Shown here one piece after another: positions 11,201 to 23,200 of a stretch of DNA of 64,000 nucleotides. The stretch lies in assembly GCF_001625305.1 (NCBI RefSeq), contig NW_017803932.1:304989-368988 (forward strand), written 5' to 3'. Numbering within the stretch: the stretch's first letter is position 1; every line of letters starts with the position of its first letter. The stretch comes from Branchiostoma belcheri. Its lineage: Eukaryota > Chordata > Leptocardii > Amphioxiformes > Branchiostomatidae. Below the pieces are notes generated by a model, which did no database searches, was not told where the DNA came from, and was given only the letters and a program-made list of their open reading frames with translations. Position numbers and translations under genes: made by a program.

Positions 11201-14200
11201 TTCTGTTCCTCCTTGCAAAGCCAGGCTGTACATTACCAATGGCAACCATTACAGTATATGAAGTGATCTGTAGCTGAGATGATGATAACGGCACTAGATA
11301 ACACAGTGTTACCCTGTTTCAGGGAACATCATTGCTGATAGCTAAGATTCTTGACCTATGAATGGACCGCCTTTCGGCACTGAAAAAGAATTGATCAAGA
11401 AAAACAGTTACCATATGTTTCCAAATTGTGACTGGATACCATACTGCAGAAATGTATTGTACCATTGGAAGCAAACTTTATTTCAATGTGTATAATTAAT
11501 CACATGTACCCTGTTGGTATATAATGCTTGAGATATGCTATGACCGCCACACATTAAAAACTGCTTTATGTTTTTTCTCTTGCTCATGGTAGGACCTCCT
11601 TGACGAAGATGCGGAAAATATCCGAGGCAAGAAATCTGGTCGTAGAAAAGTGTGGCCTACCCTGAGTAGGGTAAGTGCTGGGGGTCTGTCTAGTGTAAGA
11701 TTTTGAATGTCATAACAACAAAAAAGACTGAAGTCAAAAACTATCTAGACTAGACTATATTTGCATAATATTTGTATATCGTACTGGATGTCAAAGTTGC
11801 TTTACGTGTACCTCTAGGTGTTATTTTACACAAAAGGAAAAAAAATTGTCTCATGAAACTTGAAGTGCATAATCTCAAAAACATTTTGTAAACCAATACA
11901 CTCACATGTGCATGTACAACTTGTGCATACATACATGTACTATATCATAAAGCTCATCATACCAAAGTTTTGAACACGAAGTTTATTCCGTTACAATGTA
12001 TGTGAATGTTAAGGGTCCACTTTATTTATAATTGCTTACGAAGCAACACCCCAGGTCCCCTATCATCCCAGCTTGATACTTTAAGCCTCTTCTGTACCTT
12101 CATTATTGGTGCTATCAAGATCTGGCTTTTCAACTCCAGAACCCTCGGGGGACTTGTGTGGAATCTCTGATGACTACCCAAGGAGTCTAAACTGTCAGAT
12201 CTAATTATAGTCAGGATACTAATTGGCTTTTTTCTGCTGTGAGCACAGTATGAGCTTTAGGAGTATAACAAGCTAGAAGTAATGTGATTTCTGCAGAATT
12301 TGAGGTAGTTAGGTAGACTGCTCTGTTGGACAGCATTCATCCAATGGCTACAAATTCACATGTCTGCCAGCCCTACTGATGTAGGATTACAGCTGCAAGT
12401 GCAAATGCATATAAATGGACAATTTGTCTTTCTGTGACACAAAAATTCACTTTCTGATGGATTGAGGGGAACTTACAATGGCACAGTGATCAATCTATTA
12501 ATTAAAAAGTTGATAGCTTAATGCAATGGTTTACTGTTATCAGTGTATCAAGAAACTTTAATTAAAAGGCCCAGTATACAGGACTCTGATAACCACTGTC
12601 ACACCTTAGTCCTCTGTTTGACTTATTATAGCAGCTGTTAAAGAAAAAAAGAAAAACTGTTTAGAGTTCAGAGATGAAAAAAACATCATGGCATAACATG
12701 GTACATTCTAATCTGTATTATCAGTTTTAACAATAATTTTTTTTGCAATGTCTTCTTGCAGCAAAGAAACTTCAAACAGAAGTTCATTGCTCTGCTGAAG
12801 AAGTTCAAAGTCCCAGATGAGGTGGGTTTTTCTTCAAGCTATCTGCAACATCATGCTTTATAATTATTTAAAAAACATACTAGATAATAGTTACTCAGCT
12901 TTCCTTTAATTATCCCTGCAACTGCATACTTGTCAAATCTGTTTTGTATGTCAAGTACTTTTTAAGCTGTGTAAGATCTGATAGATAGGTTTGATCCACT
13001 CGATCACACTGGGAAGGACTCTTACTTTTTACTCATATATACAAAAATTAATGTAACATGCTTAGGATGTGGACCTTTGGTTTACGACCCATCCAACATG
13101 ACATCAAAGTGTTTGTACAATTATAGTTGCAGTCATGAAAGGGCAGATATTTCCTGCACAGGTGTTGGACTCGGAAGCAGACCAGTATGCAGAACAGGAG
13201 GGCCACGCCCGTGACATAGACGAGGAGCTGGACCTGTACAACATCGATGACCTGGACCTGAGTGACAGTGGGCAGGAGATAGATGACAACACCTCCATCA
13301 TCTCAACACCCAAACCTAGTCTCAGGTTAGTAGGGCACAGAGTCAAGTTTCACTACCCAAACCAAGCCTCAGGTTAGTCAGGCACAGATTTAACTTTCAG
13401 AAACCAAACCAAGCCTTAGATTCAAGTTTCAAAACCCAAAATGTTGATGGGAACTTTTTCATACAGTTCTTTATTAAACTGTATTACCCCAACATACAGT
13501 TTTAGTGCATATGTAGACTCTTTGCAGTGTGGTATTTGAAATGTTGGGTCAGTTCTATGCCTATATCTCCATTGATTGTTCACTTCCATTCTTTTCTCTG
13601 TTATTTTTTAGACCCTTCTTCTCCCAAGGTGTGCACACCATTTCTCAAGAAATTCCTCAGACTCAGGTGAGCACAGACAGATTATTGTTGAACCCACAGT
13701 TTTCCTTGAAGGCATGTCTAGATCTCCCATGATGAGACGATATTTTTGAAGTGTACAGGATCTATTAGGATTTATTTTACACATGTTGGCCTGACAGCGA
13801 TGGTCTGTACAGACCAGCTGCAACCAAAGATAAGGCAACAACAGGATTAAGGTGGATGTGAATTCTGAAGTACCGTGATTGTATACATGTAGATGTACAA
13901 TGTATAGCCACACAGAAACGAAACATCTTACATAAAGCTATATGCAAGTTTTCATTTGTTAGGGTTTACTTGGAATAGCTATTGCATAAAAATGTATATG
14001 ATAATAATGAAGACATGGCAAGGTCATGTATATACATTATGTATGTCATAATCCTGAATGATATAGATTACATGTACTTGTGGTATAACAAGATTTATCT
14101 TGAATATGTAACAACCATGCTGCCACTAACTTAAAAATCTCACAAATGTCACTTGTTACCTTTCCTTACTCAAATGAATGTGTTTTTCACGCAAGGTAAA

Positions 14201-17200
14201 ATGTTCGGTTTTTCTGTCAGATATCAAAATCAAATGTACTGTATGGCCAGTCTTCCTTGTCCACAGTTTTTTTTTTTTTCACAGGCAGTTTTGTCAACAT
14301 TGTACATTTTGTAAACAGTAAAAAAGTAAGGATGACTAAAATGTAAATAAACAAGTGCAACTGACCATGGGATATTCTCACTAGTGTGCTTGTCACTGTT
14401 TATGTACTGGCATGTCTATTCTGCACTGTTCCTGGTCAACTTGAGTAAACAATTCTGAATGACCTAAACACTGCTCGTATGCAGTACATGAAGGTATGAA
14501 TGTTTGTGGTGTGTATTTAATTGTTACTAACCATGGCTGATGGGCTATCTACTACAGGTGATGGACATAAGTGATGACGTTGGTCTGAGACCTGAGACAG
14601 AAGGCCTGCAGGTACTGACTCACCCTACCCTGCTCTCCCTACACCTCAACCTTACCACACACAAACACACACACACACACAACTCTATATACCCCCACCC
14701 TCCCATTTATCAGCAGAAAGTGAAGTAATTGGCTTGTAGTTGACTTTCTTAGACTGCTGTAGTAGGTTATTGTTGAAAACGACGTACATAAGTGTACATA
14801 AACACGACGTACATGTACATAAACATTACAAATACACAAAAATTGTATTTGGCCATTTCACAGTTTTTAATATCTTGTGTGTGGTTGACAGGACCCATCA
14901 GGTGATTTGGACACCCACTCTGACATGGGGAGTCCAGCACGGGACAAGAAGATATCACAGAAGTCATTGTCACCACAGGTGTGTCTTCAGTTTGTCCTGT
15001 ATACAGGTGAAGGTGTACCTGTCACACATTAAGTCTTGTAACCACCACTAACAATACATTATATTATAGGAGGGCAACTTCCAAAGGTGTTTATACACTG
15101 TTTTGCCCTTTCTTCCACTTGTGTTTCTTGTGGTGAATTCAAATAAATAACTGTACTGCATATTGCAGAATGCATTGATTCCAAAAATATAAGGCACAAC
15201 TGTATTGATACAAAAGATACATCATCATCTAATTCCCCATATTTTGCCTTTTACGATCACTTACATAAGATTCTAGTCTTTTGTGTTTAAGGTCTGTCTT
15301 CAGTGTGCTTAGCAGTGTGCTGTCCTGTATCTGATTCTGAGTGAGTCCTGTACCACAAACTCCAAAGCGTTTTGGAGGTGTGCAGATTATCATTGGCTTC
15401 CCTCCAATCCGCAGGCTAAAGAGAGGCCGTCCAGTGCCAGTAGAGAACGCAGCATCTCCATGAGGGAGAGGAAAGTCACCTCCAAAGACATGGCCAGGGA
15501 GAGAAGAAACAGTACAGGGCTACCCGAAGCACAGGTTTGTATCATAGCTGCACTGCTGTAGTAGTGCTCAGCTACAATAGTTACATGTACTAAGTAGTCT
15601 GTAAAACTTTAACCCTTCAACTAAAGGAGATTAGTCCTTCTATTACACATGCCACATCTTAGTATTCTTCCACATCCAAAATTAACCAGATTTTCCTAGG
15701 GATAAAGACAGTACAGCTACCCTTTGCACACTGTAAGCTGCACATACTTACCATTGCCTCTTGATTTCAAATAGCCCCCAGTGATTGGGTTTTGAGATGG
15801 CCCCTGACCAGGACCTCCCAGGCAGCAGACAGGCTAGTAGGACACATGTAGGAAATTTCTCTCCCTAGAAAGTAGCAGGTTCTCTCCTTAGATAGTAGCA
15901 AATAGATTGATTGAAGGTGTTCATGGTGGTGACTTCTCCATGTGTGTGTGTGTGACCAAACTCAGCCAGCCTCCAACACCCCATTACAGATACAGGGTCT
16001 CTCATTTTAGTACCTCACTATGTATACACAGTCTCTTATATTACCGTAATATCATGTTTTGTTTGTTTTTGTGTGCTCACAACAGGGTGGAAGGAGAGAC
16101 ATAAATGCCAGGAAATTTTCCTGTCCTCCACAGAACTTGTCCTCCTTGGGTGTGGTAAACGAGGTATACTCCTTAACAGTAACAGTTTTGGGTTGTATGG
16201 TGGCGGTGCACTGTCCTTACATGGACCAGTTGTTCCATGTGCTTGCTTATTGTGTTGCTTTGACAAATTCCTTTTTTCTTCAGGTGAAAATGAATTCTAG
16301 ATCTGTTCATGTCATAGCAAAAATCTATTGAAACTAACCATGGTTTCATATCACATTTTGTGTGACTACATGTATACAATGTCATGTACAATGTACATCA
16401 AGCCACCATTTTATTTATCCTATTGATCACGCTATCCCCATGTTTTTCCTCACTACATCTAACATTCTATTGAAGTTATGTGTTCACTTATTCATTGCTG
16501 TTGTTGTTGCATTACATTATTTTGTATCTGTTCTTTTTTATCCATTCATTATTATGAGTATTAACTTCAAACTGAAGCATGCCCCAAGAATGCAGCAGTC
16601 TACAACTTACAGGGTTTTACACATCATGTCACAACTGCCATGCTGATTGGTTGATGGGGGCAGCCTTAAAAATTTGCATCAAGTAAAATGACAAAATTGT
16701 GTGCCTATTTACACAAAATTATACAAAATTATTCAATTTCACCCGGCAACATCCAGCATGGTAGACAATTCTTACTTGTATGTCATAGCATGGTCATAGT
16801 CACTGTAAGTCACATGAATGCTAACACCTTACAAGAACGTAATACTCACTATCGTTATCCCTGTCACTGTGTGCTCAATAGACAACAGAAGTCCGCAACA
16901 TCACAGACTCAAGAAAGATGTCTGCCCCAACCCACCTGATATCTAATGCTTCTCAGTATGACAAGGTAGAAACTTCCACAAAGAACACAACACTATGTCA
17001 AGAAGCTTACAGTTACTCAGGGCTTGTCTGTTCTTTCATTGCTGAATGTTCCAAGGGTGTCTTGTTTCTTCAAGCTGTTTTTCACATTCCTTTGAGCCGT
17101 TCATGAAAATCTTTTCTTTATTCTATTAGTAATACTTACATTCAATCATGCTCTGGTGGTAGCTTTAGAATAAAACCACTTATTACTATTATAATGAGTG

Positions 17201-20200
17201 TTATTCCCCACATTTTAGTGCTTTTAAAAGTTCTGAAGAGTACATGTATTTGTCATTTAAGCTGTCACCCATATGGAAAATGGCCTTGTTTCAAACATTG
17301 GTGTAAAGGAAATGAAGCAGTAGGTATAGAAACTGAAGGAATAGAGCATGACACAATAGTTCAGATTTCTTTTGGTCTCAGTTTGAAGTGATCGAAATGC
17401 CACAGCAAGTTAATTTTATGAATAACATTGATTTTTGCCTGATTTGAAAGAAAAAGAAAAGAAATTCTGTTCCCCTCCACTGATGGTCAACATTTTTGCC
17501 CATCTTGCTTTTTTTTCACGCTCGCATTAGATTTGCAGTCTGCAGAGAACATTGTATGTCATCCCTAAACTTTCCTTGCTGTGCCCTAACTGATGTTTGC
17601 TTGCAGAGTGTGGTCAGGAAAACCAAGTCAGGCCCCGGACTGTTGGTGGTACAGGACCAAGTCAGATGGGGCACGGTAAATGTTCAACACAGGGAGCTGG
17701 TTCTTCACAACAACATGTAGAAAGTCTTCTCCTCTCACTATGAGACCATTCTTTGATAGACCCTGTTTTGGACAAAGCCCTCCAAACACATGGCTACAGA
17801 TTGAACACTAAAAATGATCCCGAATACTTCACATCCCAGTCATTTTGGGCATTTTGTCCTGTCATGTGCAGTGAAATAGCCTTTCATGCCATTTGATGCC
17901 ATAAAACTATATTTAGACAGTCTTATGGGAGTAAATGTAATTTCTAGAAATGAGGAGAGACTTTTCTGCAGTCACTGTTCATGCTAACAACACAGTTGCT
18001 GGTTCCACTAACTTACTGTACAGCATGTTGGAGAGGGTTTTTCACAGTCACTGGGGTTCTCTGTTGGTGAATTAACAAGTTGCATATAATAGTACATATA
18101 TGAAAAGGCAACTTGAAATTGCATTGGTGAATGGTGGAAGGGATCTTACCAGCCTCCTGTACATGAATGTGTGAACATTTTCTGTCGCTATCTACAAATA
18201 TGATTGCTGAATGTGCAGTTTATTTACAGCAGACAACACCATGTTGATGATCCTGTCACATTTGTCATACAATGGCTCTAAGACAGCAAAATGAGGGCAT
18301 CCCATTTGGTTCTGTCCTTGTGTAAGTTCAGTCCAAAGCTGTACTGAAAATCCAACCAAAATATATTGTACAACAAATGTGACTGAGCCTTAGGCCTCTT
18401 ACTGAAATTTGGTGTACACATCTAGTTGGTGTATTTTTTTCCACAGAACTAATATCTGATGTACTGATACCAGTGCACATTTCATTGCTTTTGCCACATT
18501 CACCCTATATGGTTCCACTCTAACAAACACTTCTGTCAGGTCCTGGATATTTGATATCTATTCCATTTTTTCCAGGTTCCACACAAGTCGCTGTACGACC
18601 AGTTGGCACACATCATCCCCTCAGACGAACACCTCCCTGACAGTGTGGTGCTGGTCAACACAGCAGAGTGGCAGGCACAGGTAAGCTAATATATGCAAAT
18701 TTATTCATCAAGGGCAGAACCATTCATTTTAGAGGGAAGAATTTTCTCCTTTATTCCGTCATGTTTTTTTAAACCATAGATCCTCCTTTACTATATAGTA
18801 AAACCACATTCATGTTCAAAGACTTTTGCTGCAGTGCTGTCTAATTCTAAACACATGGATACCAATAATAACTGACCAATTGAGCTGACTAATTGCTAGC
18901 ATGAATGATTATTGTATGAATGAATGAATATTGGGTAAATATTGGATGGATGGATAGGTGGATGGATAAATGAATAGAAACATTTTCGACAGCTACAGTT
19001 TACTAAAATTAAATGAAGGCTACATTGTCTGCCCCCCTCCAGACCCAACTCCTAGCCCAGAAACTCCAAGAGCTGCACCACAGAGTGGTGTGTACATCCT
19101 CACAGGCTGACGTCAATGCCACCTTCTCATTCCTGGTCGCCAAGATACAGAAGTTGTGAGTCAGACTACTGTCATTATAGAAGGAATACATATGTACCAT
19201 GATATTGTAGTAACACTTAGAAATCTCATGCCATTATCTCTTTGTAGTGAATTTAGTTCTTTTGAGTTTTCACTTTTTAAAAGTCCTGAATCATAGAATT
19301 CAGTCTTGTTCTTACATTTTGTAGTTAATTGGGAAATTTCTCATGTCAGGCTGTGGTTTCCATATGTGGAAAATACTCATAGCCATTATGGGCCCTGAAA
19401 GACTTTTTTCTGTATACCTGATGTGCAGGTATGATGATGATGATAGCATTTAGAATCACCTTCAACAGTTAGATTTTAGACAGTATGGAAAAAAATACAC
19501 TAAAAACTTTGTAGAATATATAATTTAATTTGGATTTCCTAACTTGTTTTCATAATAAAATCATGTGTCGTTAAGAACCAACTTGGACAATGGAGCAAGT
19601 CTATAAAAATTGATTAACTTGTATGTAACATGAAGTGCCATGTTCCCACAGTTGTAACTTCAACTCCCAGCAGCCCACTCCTATCAGAGTGGTCCTGGTT
19701 GGTGGAGAGAGTTACGTCCACGCCATCCTCAGGCCGTATGTCGACCAGTTCTCACAGAAACCACCTGACTGGCAGAACCACATCAAGTTCTACATCGTTC
19801 CTCTAGGTAAACCAACATGCCTTTTCCATTGTGTGCACCATTTTTATACCATTCATCAGCATACATGTACATTTACATTCTACAAGTTTCTGTCAAAATT
19901 TTATCATAGAGTCAGTTTTCAAATAACAGATACAATACATCTTCTTTTTCTAGATTTATATTATGGCATTATATATTTCTGCTGGCCAAAAATTAGTAGA
20001 ATTAGAGGTGGAATAGATGTCACTAAATGCATGGGATATATTATTAGGATAAAACTTTTCCATCAAATGTTTCTTCCAAAAGCTTAGACCTCTTGTTGCA
20101 TATAGATAAAGAATTACATTAAACCTAATATTCCTTTCCACACATATTTTTTCAGGAGGCCATGTCCTTGCTAGGTACCTTGCTTCAATAGACAGCAAGT

Positions 20201-23200
20201 ATAATGCCACCTTCAACGACCAGACATGGAAAGAGGCCTTTGATAAGCCTGACTCATCAACACAACTAGGTCAGTCTCAACTAGAATTAAGTACAACAGA
20301 CAGTACACATCCTATGTTGGTTTGCTAGAAGGATAACTGGTGCAAAAATTGTAATGGTATACAGTTTTTAGGCTTGACTTTTCCTTGCAGGTGCAAAATG
20401 GAATGCAAGTTAATGCTGTCACCATACCATGTTTGAGTTTAGTACTGGGGCTCAAGAGCCCAAAATGATTTATACAATTATTGGTCTGAAAATGGCCCCA
20501 AAAAACTAACCCAATGGCCTGCATTTACATGTATGTTGCAGACTACCAGGATGTGATAGGGAAGATCAGTTCTTTTGTCCTGTCGGCTAATGTGACCCAC
20601 CAGCTGCCCATTGCCGAGGCCATGCTCACGTACAAGGCCAAGGTCACCGACGAGGAGTCCACACAGACCTTCATACCATTTGTTGGGGTAAGCCTTTCTT
20701 AACTTATCCTAACATATTGAACCAATCTTGTTATTGTAACTTCAAAAGATTGTGATGACTGACAACATATCAGAATGATGGTCTTTCTGAAGAGTTTGTT
20801 CAACATTTTTATCAGCAGCAAGTTCGAATAACAGTTACTGGTGCGATGAAAGCCGCAAAACTCTGCCATTCAAATAATGATGGGGCACATCAAACACTTT
20901 ACAAAGGATACAAAATAATGTAGCTCCAAAAGAATCCTATGTTGTAATGTCTTGACATTTTTTTAAAAATCTAAATGGCGGTCACTTACAATTTTTAAGG
21001 ACGTGAGAGTTGGAAGCAGCGAGTCGGCAAACCTGTCCGTGTCGATGGACATGGACGATGGGGTGTCGGGCTCCCCGCAGGTCTCAGCCAGCCTGATGGC
21101 AACCCCCACCTCCGCCTCACAACAGGCCATCAAAGACCTGAAGGAGACAGCAACGCCCCCTACCTCTACTTCAGGAAGTCCAGGCCAGTTGCCTCAAAGG
21201 TTGGTTAGACTACTGTTATACTGTACCTGAGTGTGTGTACATCTATCATAATAGTTTGCAAATTCCATTGTTTGTTTAGTTTTCTCTCCTGCTATGTTTT
21301 GATGCATACTAATAAACAAAAGCTTCTTTCAGTTGTATTTGATTTATTTATACATATCCTGAACCCATAACTATAGGTAAAATCATGATTAGTAAAAGAT
21401 TCTGAGAGTTAAGTCTGATATTTTCAACTAACATGTGAACATTGCATGTACAATAGCATATTGAGTTTACCCAGTAAACTGCAAGCACTGCTAGTAACAC
21501 ATTTAACCATATTTTGAAGGTTTCATTAAAAAAGTGAGATAACTCTAATGGCTGAATAATTACTAAAGCAATCACTAGTGCATCAATTAACCATGTCAAT
21601 TAAAGTGACTAAAAGTGCTTACAAAACACTGGTTCCTTTTCCCATGATACTTACAGTACATGCTGAGTGGCTTTAACAATCTCCCACTTGTGCTTTGCGT
21701 AGTATGTTTATGCCAATACTGATTTTTCCAGCGAGGGCACACAGGTACAGCCAGCTGATGCCTCGTCAGGCGCGGTGCCCAAAGTTAAGGCACTGGCCAT
21801 GTACATAAGGTTTGTGTGACACAGTCATGCTCCTGCACTTTATAATGGGAGCTATTAGGGAAGGTGTGCGGTGGTCTCTATCCCTCTCTCCCTCCCTCTC
21901 TCTTTAACACTTAAAGTCTCAGGGCTAAGGTTTTATAATCAGCCAGTAACACTTTGATTGTTAAATACAGGACACATCACAGGATACCTGTGACACATCC
22001 AAATGTGAACTACGTGTACATATACACACTAAACGGTTTGTCAGATAGTGATATTCTGTGGCATGTTCTGTTCATATGATACCTGACATGTTTTAATCCT
22101 TATGTGACAGAAATGGAAAAGAAAACAAAATAGTGTGTGGTATGTGTTTTGGAGTGACAATTTCCTATAAAAGTGCTTATTGAAGTATTGTAGCCTATCA
22201 TACATTTTGTATGCTGTCATGCCTATGTTGGGCAAAAACACAGGTCAGGTATTACATTTACTATACAAAAGAACCACTGTGATAGGATAGGCACTGAAGT
22301 GACCACCTCTGCACTAACAAACCTGTTTCTCCTTGCTGCATAGCCTAACATCCCGGGTTACAAGGTTCCAGATCTCTTACACTTCCTCTCACAGTGTCCT
22401 GTTAGATTACACATTCATTTTTCATTGTTTGTGTCCACATACTCATGATAGTTTACACCAAAGACTGGAGATATTCAAAGCAAATTCTTATCCAATTTTT
22501 TGCACAGAAAAAATGGGCAGACACAACCTTTTAGGGATATAGTGGAACACACCACAAGTCCTCCAATCCAGAGGGATTGTTAGTATTGGACTATGTTACA
22601 GTACATCTGACAGTGTTTTGCCCCCCCCCTCCTTCCACCAGCCCCTCCTCCCAGACAGAAGTCCTTGACCTTCAGATTGACTACTGGCTGTCCAGTCCGC
22701 CCAGGGAAGGGGGGAAGGAGAAGGACAAGGACAAGAAGGAGATGACCAAAGGGACGGTCAAGACATCAGTCAGATGGCTACAGGTAATGACCAAATTAGA
22801 ACTGCCCTCAATGTATTGGTTGCATTTACAAACCCTTACCATCTGTTAAAAGGTTATAGGACATGAAAAATAGAACTCAAAAGTACTAGTAACATAACAG
22901 GTCCAAACTCTTAATAACTTATCTTTCGACAGAAAAGTTCTACTTTAGCAATATTATAATAATGTCTAATAAGTATATAGTTTTTTTTTTGTCAAAAATC
23001 TTCATTAGGCCACACCAATTTAATTTGTTGGTTCTCGGAATCGCCGCTTCAAAAAATCGCAAAATGAAAAAAAAAAAATTAATTCTTGTTACTCTCATCT
23101 CATCTGCCGATTTTTTTTGGGCCCGAACGTCCACCCGGTACGTTCTTTATATTTTGCACGGTACGTTTATTAATTTTTTGAAAATCAGTAATTTTTTTCG

